DNA of 64,000 nucleotides from CAVQZC01 sp963718315. GTDB lineage: Bacteria > Actinomycetota > Thermoleophilia > Gaiellales > JAICJC01. The notes under the pieces were generated by a model. That model saw nothing but the letters and a program-made list of their open reading frames with translations, did no database searches and was not told the DNA's origin. The stretch spans positions 248,001 through 312,000 of the forward strand of contig CAVQZC010000013.1 of assembly GCA_963718315.1 (NCBI GenBank). Direction: 5' to 3'. The position numbers and the translations under genes are program-made. Positions 9,130 to 19,351 of the stretch are shown here, piece by piece. Within the stretch, counting starts at the first letter, position 1; every line of letters starts with the position of its first letter.

Positions 9130-11533
9130 TTAGAGGTAGCTGTGACGGCGCAGCCACTGGAGGGCGAACCAGCCCCAGATCGGCGGCAGGTAGAACGTCG
9201 AGAGCCGGTAGGTGATCACCGATGCGAACGCCGCCTCCTGCCCCATCCCCGCGCTGGTCAGTCCCACCATCAGCGCGCCCTCGGTGACCCCGATACCGCC
9301 GGGCACGGGGATCAGGCTCGCGAACAGGCTGACGCTGAGGTTGATCAGCAGCAGCTCCGCGTAGGGCAGCTGGGCGCCGAATGCGCGCGTGCACGCGACC
9401 AGCGCCAGCGCGAACAGCAGCTCGGTCGCGATGCTGCCGCCGAACAGCCGCACCAGTTTGCCCGAGCCGCGCAGGCCACGGATGCCCTCACGGATCTGCG
9501 GCCACCAGACTCGTACCCGCTCCAGCAGCGGGCGCCGGATCCGCCCCAGCAGGAACACGGCGGCGATGCCGACCGCGAAGACCAGCAGCAGCGCCCCGAT
9601 CAGCCGCCCGTCGGACCCGCTGGTCTGGAGGTTCGCGTCGAGGTCGAGCGAGGCGGTCTGCGAGAACAGCACCAGCGTCAGCAGCATGATGATCTGCATG
9701 ACGTTGCCGACGAAGGAATCGATCACGCTCGCCGTCACCGCCGCGGCCGGCGGGATACCGAGGCGCTGGAAGAAGCGGATGTCCACCGCCATCCGCGCAA
9801 CGGCCGAGGGCAGCGCCAGGTTCATGAACCCGGTCGCCAGCTGCATCATGTAGACCGGCAGGTACGGCAGCACCGCGGGCACCGAGCCCGAGCGTGGTCA
9901 GCGCCTGGGTGAACCGGGGCACCTGGGAGAGAACGAAACCGGCGGCGATCCACCCCCACGAGGCATCGCGCCACTCGTTGACCAGCGTGCTCAGGTCGAG
10001 GTTGGTGACCCACCCGATCAGCGCAGCGCCCGCCAGCACCAGCAGCGCCAGCTGGATGGCGCTTCCCCAGGTCACCCGGCGAAGCTGGACGAGGGTCGGA
10101 GGCTCCTCGCCGATCTGGCGGGCGAGCAGCTCCCGCAGGTCGTCGACCTCGATCTCGTGGAGCTTCAGCGCCGAGCGAAGCTCTGCGTCAAACGCTGCCG
10201 TCTGCAGATAGGGGAGCGTGCGAATCGACTCGGCGGGCCCCAGCGCCGCAGCGGCCGACGCCACGGCCCGCTCTGCGCCAACCGTGCAGGCAAGCGCGGC
10301 GATCAGGGCGGCCCGGTCGGCCAGCCGCTGGTCGTCGGTCGGCGTCAGCGCCGCCGACGTCCAGTCGATCAGCTTGAGCGTCCCGTCTCCGACGCAGGAT
10401 GGTCGTGGGGTCGATGGCGCCGTGCACGCAGTTGGCGCCGTGAAGCCGGTGCAGCGTCTCCCACCCCCCGGCCAGGACGGCGTCGCCCAGGTCGACCGAG
10501 CGCCTCCTCGAGCAGGTGGTCGGCCGGGCTGGGCCGCAGGACGAGCACACCGTCGTCGTCGCGGCTGCGGCCGACGGCGACCACCGGCCACGTCGGCACG
10601 CCGGCATCCTGGGCGATGAACGTGGCCAGCGCCTCGCGCTCCACCGCCCCCGCTCGGCTGCCCCCGAACGACGGCCGCGTCTCCCGGTAGAACACCACCC
10701 GCCAGGCGCGGGCAAGCAGCTGGTTGTCGTAGGCGTCGCGCCCGTATACGCGAACGAGCAGCGGGCCGCCGTCGGCAACCGGAGCCCTCGAGGGCGAATA
10801 CGCCGGTCGGCTGCCGCGCGACCGGAGTCAGCCCGTCCACAGTGACGCCGAACGCCGACAGCGCCGCCGCGATCTCGGTCGTGCTGGGCAGGCCGGCGGC
10901 GGTGCCGAACGCCAATCGCGAGCAGGCCGCCGCCGCACATCCGACGAGCAGCGCGGCGACGGTGCCGAACGGGCTGGCCAGCGCGGCAACCAGCGTACCG
11001 ACGGCTCCCAGCCCGATCATCCACAGCGCAATGCGGCGCAGCGGAACCGCGATGTCGGCGGACATGGCAACGATGACCGCGATCGAGATCCCCAGGCGAA
11101 CGGCGGGGAAGGCGGGCTGCTGGCCGTCGGTGCCGAAGAGGTGCGCGACCGCAGGCCAGTTGTCCGTCACCAGCCAGGCGGCCACCAGGCTGAGCAGCAC
11201 GGCGCAGACGATCGCAAACAGCGCCGACCAGACCACCGCCGTCCGGCTCTGGAGCAGGGCGACCACGACCAGGAGCAGAGCCCACACGGCCGGCACGTCG
11301 GCCGCCAACTGCCAGCCCGACGAAAACCAGCCGGGGAGCGCGGCGAAGACGCCCGTCAGCGCCTGTTCGGCGGCCGGCTGGGCACGCTCCAGCAGCACCA
11401 GCAGCCCGGTGCCCAGCAGGGACCACGCAAGCAGCAGCCCGTCGGTCGCCCGCCGGGCTCGGAAGGCGGGCGACGAGTCCAGGAAGATCCGGCGCCCCGT
11501 CAGGTCGCGGCGCTCAACCCCAGCCGACGTCAC
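9130..11533 (-). CDS. Kinase-like domain fused to LPG-flippase membrane domain (four frameshifts)
   Basis: The reading frame is split at four places (about 10787, 10487, 10395 and 9885). Removing one base at each gives one protein of about 800 residues. Its parts are: an N-terminal membrane domain with six or seven helices (about 1-240); a protein-kinase/APH-fold domain with LLVRVYGRDAYDNQLL, a Lys/Glu-type N-lobe and a catalytic-loop-like HGAIDPTTIL followed by LKLIDW (the DFG position is I-D-W); and a C-terminal YbhN/LPG-synthase TM domain with VPGGIGVTEGAL. Fusions of a RIO/APH-like kinase to this TM domain occur in Actinobacteria, with unknown function. A TAGTCT -10 sits 6 nt before GTG 11533. 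Four breaks in one gene could mean a pseudogene, but the uniform +1 pattern favours sequence error. Confidence 0.75.
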
Positions 11534-11539
11534 GCGGCC

Positions 11540-11545
11540 AGACTA
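11540..11545 (-). promoter_or_regulatory. -10 box of a leaderless gene
   Basis: TAGTCT on the minus strand, 6 nt before the GTG at 11533. It lies in the 15-bp gap to terC. Confidence 0.45.
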
Positions 11546-11548
11546 CTG

Positions 11549-12499
11549 TCAGGCGGGGACGGTGGCCTCGCGACGAGTCGCCCGGAGGCTGGCAACCGTG
11601 GTGACCGCGAGCACGGCCGCGATCACGATCAGCGAGAGCCCGGTGGAGATCTCGGGCACCGAGTCGTTGTGCAGGTGGGCGAACTCGAGCACCAGCTTGA
11701 GGCCGATGAACGCCAGGATCGCCGCCAGCCCGGTGGACAGGTAGACGAGCCGATCGAGCGCGCCGGACACGAGGAAGTAGAGGGCGCGCAGGCCGAGCAG
11801 CGCGAACGCGTTGGCGACGAAGACGATGTAGGCGTGCTGCGTGACGCCGAAGACGGCGGGAATCGAGTCGAACGCGAACAGCACGTCGGTGCTGCCGATT
11901 GCCAGCAGCACGAGCAGCAGCGGCGTGAACGCGCGGCGGCCGCCGAGGCGCGTGACGACCCGGTTGCCCTCGTAGCCGGAGCTGATCGGCAGCAGGCGGC
12001 GGGCGGCGGCAACCAGCCGGTTGTCCTCGACGGTCGGCTCCTCGGCACGGTGCCGGTAGAGCTGCACGGCGGTCACGAGCAGCACCGCGCCGAAGACCAG
12101 GAACATGAACGAGAAGGCCGACAGCAGGGCCGCCCCGATCACGATGAACACCGCACGGACGGCCAGCGCGATGCCGATCCCGATCGTCAGGGCTTTGGGC
12201 TGCTGAGCGGCAGGGACGGCGAACGAGCTCATGATCAGGACGAAGACGAACAGGTTGTCGACGGACAGGCTCTTCTCCACCACGTAGCCCGCGAAGTACT
12301 GCGCGCCGATATCCCAGCCGGCCGCGAGGCCGAGCCCGACGCCGAACAGCAGCGCGACGGCGACGTAGAACAGCGACCAGCCCAGCGCCTCGGCGAAGCC
12401 GATCGCGTGCGGCCGGCGCCCGTGCACGATCCAGTCGAGGGCGAGCAGGCCCACGATCAGGGCGATGGTCGCTCCCCAGGCTGCGGCGGTGACCTCCAC
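11549..12499 (-). CDS. TerC/Alx-family membrane protein
   Basis: A 316-residue integral membrane protein of the TerC family. It has about nine helices and the conserved acidic blocks KSLSVDNLFVFVLI and FAFDSIPAVFGVT, whose Asp residues lie in the membrane and are thought to bind metal. Characterised relatives (Alx, MeeF/MeeY) export manganese or help metallate exported proteins, so a similar role is likely. GTG 12499 was chosen because an AGGAG site lies just upstream; a much longer frame to 12892 has no family similarity. It is the third gene of an apparent htpX-exoD-terC run. No yybP-ykoY riboswitch was recognised. Confidence 0.9.
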   Translation of the reverse strand: MEVTAAAWGATIALIVGLLALDWIVHGRRPHAIGFAEALGWSLFYVAVALLFGVGLGLAAGWDIGAQYFAGYVVEKSLSVDNLFVFVLIMSSFAVPAAQQPKALTIGIGIALAVRAVFIVIGAALLSAFSFMFLVFGAVLLVTAVQLYRHRAEEPTVEDNRLVAAARRLLPISSGYEGNRVVTRLGGRRAFTPLLLVLLAIGSTDVLFAFDSIPAVFGVTQHAYIVFVANAFALLGLRALYFLVSGALDRLVYLSTGLAAILAFIGLKLVLEFAHLHNDSVPEISTGLSLIVIAAVLAVTTVASLRATRREATVPA

Positions 12500-12519
12500 G
12501 GTCTGGTTCTCCTTCGCCT

Positions 12520-13185
12520 CTAGAAGAACGACGAGACGCCGTGGAAGGCGGCCGCCCCGAGCACGATCTCGAGCGCGACCCCCACGGCCAACACGAGCAC
12601 GCCGGCTGCGGCGATCAGGCCATCCTCGAGCAGCAGGCTGAGGGCGAGCATGACCACGCCCAGCGCGGGCAGGGTGTCCAGCCCGCTGAACGGCGGGGCG
12701 AGGAACGCGCCGGTGGCCCCGATCAGCACGACGACGCCCACCGCGCGGTCGAACAGCGGCAGCTGGAACAGATACCGCAGGCGGGGCCGCGAGTAGCGCT
12801 CGAGCCGCCGGATCAGCCGCATCAGCGCGCTCACGAACTGCTCCCGCCGGCCGCCGCCCAGCTGTAGCCGATGCCACCGCTGCGGCAGCCACACCGCCTT
12901 GCGCCCGGCGATCATCTCGAGCGCGATCAGCCCTCCGATCAGCAGGAACAGGTGGGAGATCCCGCCCGTCGGCAGCGGCAGTGCCGGGATGGCGAGCAGC
13001 ACGACCAGCAGGATGGCGAAGCTCTTGTCGCCGAACGTGTGGACGAGGCTGCCCAGGGTCTTCTCACCCTCGCCGGTCAGCCAGCCCTCCAGCTGGTCGC
13101 TGAAAGGGACTGGCTGATCGGAGTCGGTCGTCTGCTGCGGCGGCTCCTGGCTCACTGTGACCGCCGCCCGTGCATGCGCACTCAC
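12520..13185 (-). CDS. ExoD-family membrane protein
   Basis: A 221-residue protein of the ExoD (exopolysaccharide synthesis, PF06055) family. An N-terminal cytoplasmic stretch of about 45 residues leads to hydrophobic segments with the conserved LLAIPALPLPTGGIS and later FLAPPFSGLDTLPALG. The family is named after a Rhizobium gene affecting exopolysaccharide and alkali tolerance; its molecular activity is unknown. The GTG start lies 2 bp after the htpX stop, so the two genes are probably translated together. Confidence 0.88.
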   Translation of the reverse strand: MSAHARAAVTVSQEPPQQTTDSDQPVPFSDQLEGWLTGEGEKTLGSLVHTFGDKSFAILLVVLLAIPALPLPTGGISHLFLLIGGLIALEMIAGRKAVWLPQRWHRLQLGGGRREQFVSALMRLIRRLERYSRPRLRYLFQLPLFDRAVGVVVLIGATGAFLAPPFSGLDTLPALGVVMLALSLLLEDGLIAAAGVLVLAVGVALEIVLGAAAFHGVSSFF

Positions 13186-13187
13186 CG

Positions 13188-14072
13188 CTACGCCGCCATC
13201 GACAGGACGCGGTCGCCGTCCAGCGCCCGCAGCCGCCGAATGCGCTCGGCCATCGGCGGGTGGGTCTGGAACAGCGCCGTCAGCCCTGCGCGGGGCAGCG
13301 GGTTCACCGCGTAGAGGGATGCCTCGGCGGGGTTCAGGTTCATCGGCGTGGCCTCGGCGCCTCGCTCCAGGCGCTCGAGGGCGTCGGCCAGCGGTGCGGC
13401 CCGGCCGAGCAGCTGAGCGCCGGTGGCGTCGGCGAGGTACTCGCGCTGCCGGGAGACGGCCAGCTGGAGCAGCATCGCCGCGATCGGGGCGAAGATGATG
13501 GCCGCCAGGGCGCCGACCATCCCCAGCGGGGAGTCGTCATCGTCCCCGCCGCCGAACAGCATCGAGAACTGCAGGATGTTGGCGATCGCGGAGATCGCCC
13601 CTGCGACCATCGCTGCGATCGACGACACCAGGATGTCGCGGTTCTTGATGTGGCCGAACTCGTGGGCCAGGACGCCCTCGACCTCGCGGGCAGGCAGCTG
13701 GTCGACCAGCCCCTGGGTGACCGCGACCGCGGCGTGCTTGGGGTTGCGGCCGGTCGCGAACGCGTTGGGCTGCTCCGAGGGCACCAGGTACAGGCGCGGG
13801 GTCGGCAGCTGGGCGCGCAGGGCGAGGTTGCGGACGATCCCCTCCACCTCCGGCAGCTGCCCCGGCGCGACCGGCGTGGCGTGGCTCGCACGCAGCGCGA
13901 TCTTGTCCGAGAACCAGTAGCCGACCACGTTCATGGCCACCGCGAGCAGGACGAACAGGTAGAGAAAGCCTCCGCCGATGACGCCGCCGATGGAGATCAG
14001 CAGGGCCGTCAGGGCTGCGATCAGCAGCCACGTGCGGACGCGGGTGGCGATGCGGGTCGTTGCGATGTTCAT
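13188..14072 (-). CDS. htpX: Membrane zinc metalloprotease HtpX
   Basis: A 294-residue M48 peptidase that degrades misfolded membrane proteins. Two N-terminal TM helices come first. The zinc site H-E-F-G-H is in VLAHEFGHIKNRD, and the third ligand Glu is probably in REYLADATGA, followed by two more hydrophobic segments. Length and motif order match bacterial HtpX. ATG 14072 has an AAAGGA site 7 nt upstream. It is the first gene of the htpX-exoD-terC group, which suggests an envelope-stress unit. Confidence 0.95.
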   Translation of the reverse strand: MNIATTRIATRVRTWLLIAALTALLISIGGVIGGGFLYLFVLLAVAMNVVGYWFSDKIALRASHATPVAPGQLPEVEGIVRNLALRAQLPTPRLYLVPSEQPNAFATGRNPKHAAVAVTQGLVDQLPAREVEGVLAHEFGHIKNRDILVSSIAAMVAGAISAIANILQFSMLFGGGDDDDSPLGMVGALAAIIFAPIAAMLLQLAVSRQREYLADATGAQLLGRAAPLADALERLERGAEATPMNLNPAEASLYAVNPLPRAGLTALFQTHPPMAERIRRLRALDGDRVLSMAA

Positions 14073-14397
14073 GGTGCGGTCCTTTCGACTGAGCGCCAAG
14101 GATTGGACGATCAGCCGAAGGTTTCTCCCGCCCCATGTGGGGCCGACGCGCCCGGGTCCGAAGACCGTACTGACGAGCAACGCCCGTTCGGGGATACTGC
14201 CCCCCGGCACACCGGAGGATAGCGGACGCCGTGACGCGTCCGGCTTCGCGGCCTCGATGGACGCGAAACCGTTACCCGGCGGACCGGCGTGGTCGCGCCG
14301 CCTGTACACGGCTTGCCGCGGTTGTCATCATTGTGTCGGCGACACCAGCTATCGGGCGCCGCCATCTTGGATTGCCGGCGGCGTTCGCCGATCGGCG
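14073..14397. other. Intergenic region upstream of htpX
   Basis: About 325 bp between the htpX start and the end of the serine hydrolase, both on the minus strand. It should hold the htpX promoter and possibly a terminator. No coding frame, tRNA or known riboswitch was recognised. Confidence 0.4.
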
Positions 14398-15804
14398 CTA
14401 CTCGACCGCGTCGAGGCGGCGCAGCACCGTGGAGGCCACCCGGACAGACCGGATCCGACCGTCCGCCGGTGCGCTCGAAGCTGCACGCGCTCGCCCGACT
14501 CCCGCACGCCGCGCTCGATCACGAACCTGTCCGGATCGGCGGTGGGCTGCAGCGTCGGCCGCCACGTCTCCTCGCCGGGATCGACGAACGTCAGCTTGCC
14601 GTCACGCCACTCGAGCCTGACGGTCTGGTAATAGTCGCCGTCGGCGTACAGGCCGAGCAGCTCGCGCCACGCTTCCGGGAGGGGCGCCGGCCGGGTGATC
14701 GGCTCGGGGGCTGCCAGGATCGCGTCTCGCGCCAGCGAGGCGAGATCCATGGCCAGCTCGCCGGGCGCGGTATCGCCGTTGACGAGCGCGATCGCGCCGA
14801 CATGCTCCTTCGGATCGAAGCAGATGTTCGTGGTGAAACCCTGGAGACCGCCCGAATGCTGCACCCAGATCACGTCGTCGCGGCGGTGGGCGTACCAGCT
14901 GATGCCCCAGGCCTCGGTCCAGGCCTCGTCGCCCAGGTAGCGGGGACGATGCATCTCGGCCAGCGTCGTACCGGCAAGCACCTGGGCGCCGTCGCGCGGT
15001 CCGCCGTCCTCACGCATCTGGAACGCCACCCAGCGGGCCATGTCCTCGACGCATGACCAGAGGCCCGCCCTCGGCCGGACAGCTTGGCGCCGCCACCGAC
15101 TCGCGCAGCTCGTCGCTGAACGCCCGGGGGCCGTACCCGATCGCACAGCGCGAGGCCAGGTCGGCCGACAGCGGATCGTGCGAGGTGCCGGACAGCTGCA
15201 GCGGCTCCAGGATCTGCGTACGGACGTACTCGGTATACGGCACACCGGAGACGCGGGCCACGATCTCTCCGAGCAGCTGGTAGGCGAGGTTCGAGTATTT
15301 CTGCTGGTCGTTCGGGGGGATGCTGGTAGCGATCTCGCCCACCCTGCCCAGGTTCACGACCGGGTCGGGCTCGTACACCGGTCCCGACCAGTCGGTCCCT
15401 GGCGGGTCGCCCATCAGCCCCGACTCGTGGCTCAGCATCCGCCGGATGGTCACCGTCTCGACCGCTCCGAACGGGCTCACCGCGTCCCGCAGCTCCGGGA
15501 CGTAGGTGACGGCGGGATCGTCCAGGTGCAGCCTGCCCTCGTCGCGGAGCTGCATGATCGCCGTGCCCGTGAAGGTCTTGGTGATCGAGGCGATCCGGTA
15601 GAGCGTCGTCGCCTCAGCCGGCCGACCGGCGGTCACGTCGGCGAAGCCGACGCCGGACGACCAGACCAGCTCGCCCCGGTGCACCACTCCCACAGCGACT
15701 CCGGGCAGCCGGCGCTCACGCACGAACGAGCGGGCCTTCGCCTCGAGCTGCGCCGAGAGCTCGGCCACCGGGCCGGCCGTCGCCTGCGGATCGGTGCTCC
15801 CCAT
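14398..15804 (-). CDS. Beta-lactamase-family serine hydrolase (frameshifted)
   Basis: A class C beta-lactamase/DD-peptidase-fold protein of about 468 residues after frame repair. The nucleophile motif S-I-T-K is in YRIASITKTF. The second motif is Y-S-N in QQKYSNLAYQLLGEI, and H-S-G in WVQHSGGLQGF may be the third (KTG-equivalent) motif. The frame breaks near 15070 (one base too many, inside CPAEAGLWSCVEDMARW) and again near 14470; after the second repair it ends at 14398. There is no obvious signal peptide, which suggests a cytoplasmic esterase or peptidase rather than a true beta-lactamase. A TAGGCT -10 lies 7 nt before ATG 15804. Confidence 0.8.
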
Positions 15805-15811
15805 CAGCGCA

Positions 15812-15817
15812 AGCCTA
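15812..15817 (-). promoter_or_regulatory. -10 box of a leaderless gene
   Basis: TAGGCT on the minus strand, 7 nt before the ATG at 15804. Confidence 0.5.
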
Positions 15818-16008
15818 TCCGCCGGCTGGGCTGCGCGGGCCGGGCCGTCGCGACTCCCCTGCTAGGGTGACTACTCGTTTCGTCACGGACCAGGGGACGC
15901 GACGGCGCTGCCGGGCAGGTGTTCGCCCGGCCCAGCGCGCCGGCTCTCGCAGAGGTCGGTGCGGCAACTGACCAACGTCGCGCACGTCGCGATGGTGAGG
16001 AGCCCAAC

Positions 16009-16740
16009 GTGACCTCGAACCGACGGATTGCGCTTGCTGCCGGGGTGTTGCTGATCATCACCTTCGTCACCTCGATCCCCGCGCTGTATCTGTTCCAGCC
16101 CGTGCTCGACGACCCCGCCGGCTATATCGCCGGCTCGGGCGCTGACAACACCCGCATCCTGGTTGGAGCCTCCCTCGAGCTGCTCCTGATCCTCGCGAAC
16201 GTCGCCAGCGCCGTCGTCCTGTTCCCGATCCTGAAGCGGCAGAACGAGATGCTTGCTCTCGGCTACGTCACTGCCCGTCTGGTCGAGAGCACCTTCATCG
16301 CGATCGGCCTGGTCAGCGTCCTAGGCGTGGTCAGCATGCAGCAGCAGGACTCGACCGGCGCGGGCGCCGGTGCTGTCGGGGTGGCGCTGGCCGCCATCAA
16401 GGACTGGACGTTCCTGCTCGGTCCCGGCTTCATCGTCGGGGTTGGAAACGGCTTACTGCTCGGCTACCTCATGTACCGATCCGGCCTCGTTCCGCAGCGC
16501 ATGGCCATGTTGGGTCTCGTCGGAGGGCCGCTGATCTGCCTGTCGGGGATCCTCGTTCTGCTCGGCGTCCTCGGCGAAGGCGGCGCGGTCCAGGGGATCG
16601 CGACGATCCCGGAGTTCCTGTGGGAGCTGTCGCTGGGCGTCTGGCTCGCCGTCAGAGGGTTCAATCCCTCTCCGATCCTCCCGGCGGACACCGACCAGAC
16701 ACGACCGCCGGCAGGCGTTGTGCTCGCCGTCGGAGGGTGA
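16009..16740 (+). CDS. DUF4386 membrane protein
   Basis: A 243-residue protein with about six TM helices that matches the DUF4386 family in pattern: an N-terminal NRRIALAAGVLLI helix, a large loop with PAGYIAGSGADN, then RLVESTFIAIGLVS. The family has no known activity. GTG 16009 was chosen over the upstream in-frame start at 15919 because GAGGAG lies just before it and the protein then begins at the family's usual point. It converges with the DUF642 gene. Confidence 0.8.
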   Translation: MTSNRRIALAAGVLLIITFVTSIPALYLFQPVLDDPAGYIAGSGADNTRILVGASLELLLILANVASAVVLFPILKRQNEMLALGYVTARLVESTFIAIGLVSVLGVVSMQQQDSTGAGAGAVGVALAAIKDWTFLLGPGFIVGVGNGLLLGYLMYRSGLVPQRMAMLGLVGGPLICLSGILVLLGVLGEGGAVQGIATIPEFLWELSLGVWLAVRGFNPSPILPADTDQTRPPAGVVLAVGG

Positions 16741-16763
16741 CACCGGCATGCGGGCGGTGTGAG

Positions 16764-17373
16764 CTAGGCGCTGGGCACCAGCTTCACGGCGTCGAGGCCG
16801 TTCTGGGTGTCGTTGGACGGATCCTCGTTGATGAACGAGATGGTCGTGGCCGGGCCGGCGGCCGAGAACGGTGAGCGTGAACTTCTTCCAGGCCTGCGTC
16901 GTGGTGCCCATTCCCTTGCGGTTGACCGCCGTCATCTCCAGCGTGCCGTCGACGAGGACGTTCACCGTGCTCACCGTCCCGAAGATGCCGCCGGGGTTGG
17001 AGGCATTGCCGACCGAGAAGGTCAGGGTGTAGCTCGTGCCCGACGTGGTGGCAACGGTCTGGCTGACGCCGGTCGCGGTTTGCGAGAGGCCGGTCAGGTC
17101 GATCCACTGGGCGCCGCTGCGCGCCGGGAAGGTGTACCCGTTCTGAGAGAAGGTGCCGCTGACGATGCCGACGCTCCCGGGTGCCCCTGTCACCGTCCAC
17201 TTGCTGAACTTCTGGCCCGTCGAGAACACCGTGAAGCCGCCGACGGGAACGACCGGGCTCTCGAAACCCCCGTCCTTGATCAGATTGGCCGGCGCCGCCG
17301 TCGCCGTCGCTGCCAAGAGCAGCGCCCCGACAACGCCCACCACGACCACACTCGTCCCGAGACGCAGCATCAT
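16764..17373 (-). CDS. Secreted DUF642 / choice-of-anchor C-type protein (frameshifted)
   Basis: An exported protein of about 203 residues. The start at 17373 (the ATG ATG pair after GGGGGAGG) gives a signal peptide ending near ATAAPANL. The mature part begins with LIKDGGFESP, the hallmark of DUF642 carbohydrate-binding-like jelly rolls, followed by IVSGTFSQNGYTFP and WIDLTG. The frame breaks near 16865; removing one G restores FTLTVLAAGPATTISFINED and a stop at 16764. No C-terminal sorting signal is visible. Plant DUF642 proteins bind wall polysaccharides; the bacterial role is unknown. Confidence 0.78.
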
Positions 17374-17524
17374 GTCCTCCCCCATGGTGAAGCTTGTGCG
17401 TTCTGTCGCGAGCCTACCATAGGCGCGGCCGCCGCCCCGCTACGCGCCCGTGAACCGATACTCGGTCTGCCAGGCATCCTTCGGGTCGGTGTGGGCCGGT
17501 TACTGCATCGCCGAACATGCTGCT

Positions 17525-17956
17525 TTACAGGCACTTTGAACGCCCAGGTTGGTTGACATCACCGCCGTCATCGGAGGATGCGGCCACCTGCGCCGCGACG
17601 ACAGCACCCAGGACATCCACGTCGTAGGCGGTTCGGAGGCCGTCGACGGTGGCGTCGAGGATCTCGCCCGGATCGGGCAGGGCAGCGTTGTAGACGACGA
17701 CACCGGGAGCCCCCGGCACGCTGAAGATCCCTTCGAGCGTCGTGCGGTAGCCGTCCAGGTCCTCGATGTCCGCGCTGATGGCGTCGATCTCAAGGCCGCC
17801 GCTGCGCAGATCGGGAGCCAGCTGGTTGGCCGTCGCGTTGCGGGAGATGAGGGTGCTGCGAAAGCCCTCGCGGCCGAAGCGCCGAACCACGGCGGCGCCG
17901 ACTCCGGGCCCCGCGCCGATCAGCAGGAGATGATGTGGGTCAACAGACTCGGGCAT
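17525..17956 (-). pseudogene. Truncated short-chain dehydrogenase/reductase
   Basis: The N-terminal 143 residues of an SDR. It has the Rossmann motif LLIGAGPGVGAAVVRRF (G-x-x-x-G-x-G), D-I-E-D at the cofactor-side loop and VVVYNAA as the N-A-G/A element. The catalytic Y-x-x-x-K half is missing; intact SDRs run to about 240 residues. The frame leaves SDR sequence at about 17580 and enters a 53-bp repeat that has a second copy at 21924. This looks like disruption by an insertion-sequence end. ATG 17956 has a good GGAGGTGG site. The fragment is probably non-functional. Confidence 0.75.
17528..17580. repeat. 53-bp direct repeat, copy 1 (IS21-like end)
   Basis: Matches copy 2 (21924-21976) at 46 of 53 positions in the same orientation. 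It runs from CAGGCACTTTGA through TGGTTGACA to CATCGG. The repeated CAG..TTTGA..GGCCA pattern resembles the multiple terminal repeats of IS21-family elements, by memory only. No transposase remains beside it. Confidence 0.6.
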
Positions 17957-18056
17957 GTACCACCTCCAGGGTTGAGGTTTCGCCGGCGTGCGATAGTAGC
18001 GGGGGTGGGACGAGGACAGACTCGCGCGACTGCCAACGCCCGCCTTCTGCTCGCTG

Positions 18057-19337
18057 TCAGGGCTTGAACGCGTACAGGCGACCGTTGGCGTTCGGGATGT
18101 ACGCGACGCCGTAGGCGATCGCCGTCGAGCCAAGGATCGACGTGCCCAGTGGGATCGTCTTCACCAGAGCCCCCGTGGTCGCGTTCCAGGCGAACTCATT
18201 GCCGGCGACGTCGCCTGCCATCACGACCTGGCTGCCGGCGGCGCCGGACACGGCCGGGCTGGAGATGATCTCGCTGCTGGGAGCGTCGACGACTGCGGTA
18301 TTCCAGATCTTCGCCCCGGTGGTCGCGTTCAGGTCATACAGCCCTTCGCCCCAGCCGACGTAGAGGTTGTTGCCGACCAGGGCGGCGGTCGTCCGCGGCT
18401 CGCCGGTCGAGTACGCTAGACGGCTCGTCCGTTCGGATCGAGAACTGCCAGATCTTCTTGCCGGTCGCCAGGTTCACGGCGTAGACCATGTTGTCCTTGC
18501 CGGAGAAGAACGCTGCTCCGGAGGCAAACAGCGAGCCGGGAGCGCTGATGGTCGGGCCGGCGCCGACGTCCTCGTCCGCCCCGAACTGCTGTGACTGGAA
18601 CCGCCACACCCGGGCTCCGGTGGTCGCGTTCAGCGCGTACACCGCGCCTTCGGGGCTGGAGCTTCCGAAGATCACCAACGGCACGCCGGCAGCAGTCGTC
18701 GCGTACGCGGCGGGCGACCAGACCCCGACCTTGGGCTGGCTACCGGGAGGCACTCCCCACGCGCTGTACTTCCACTTCAGCGTGCAGCCCTTCGTGTTGA
18801 TCGCCCACATGTTGCCGCCGTCATCCCCGCCGGTGAGGCTCTCGTCCCCGACATAGGCGACGTTGTTGACGACGACCGGCGAGGCCTTCGATGCGCCCCG
18901 CTCGTCTTGTAGGCGCAGATCTTCGCGCCGGTGGTCGCGTTCAGCTCATACAGCGAGTGATCCCATGAACCGATGAAGACATCGTTTCCGACCACGGCGG
19001 GGGAAGAATCGACACGGGCACCGGTCTTGAAGGACCAGAGCTTCGTCCCGGTGGCGGTGTTGACCGCGACCACCAGGCCGGCGTTGGTACCGAAGAAGGC
19101 GACCGTCTTCCCGGTCGCCGTGTTCTTGACGATGGCGGGAGAGGAGTAGATCGCCGACCCGGCGGCGTACGCCCACGCCTGGGTAAGGGTCGTCGCGCTG
19201 GCCGAGTTCACGATCGTCTCGGCCGTGCCGCCGCCGTGGCCGACGTCGTGATGAAACATCGACCAGTTGCCGGCGTACGCCGAGGGGACGACGACGAGGA
19301 GCAGTGCGCTTGCCAGTCCGAGAATCCGGGTCTTCAT
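18057..19337 (-). CDS. Secreted PQQ-type beta-propeller protein (frameshifted)
   Basis: An exported propeller of about 425 residues. ATG 19337 starts a signal peptide (MKTRILGLASALLL...SAYA), then WSMFHHDVGHGG. At least six blades carry the PQQ-repeat signature A-x-N-A-T-T-G-x-x-(V/L/I)-W, for example VNTATGTKLWSF, LNATTGARVWRF and VNLATGKKIWQF. The frame breaks near 18895 (one base short or two extra) and near 18420 (one extra base). After repair it ends in NGRLYAFKP at 18057. No catalytic dehydrogenase motif is seen, so it may be a binding or scaffold propeller. The stop of the upstream gene overlaps its AGGAGG site, so the two form an operon. Confidence 0.82.
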
Positions 19338-19351
19338 CTGGGTGTTGCCTC

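Noticed and set aside
14398..15804. A true beta-lactamase resistance gene
   Set aside because: No signal peptide is seen and the architecture, with an extra C-terminal domain, fits the broad serine-hydrolase/esterase family better.
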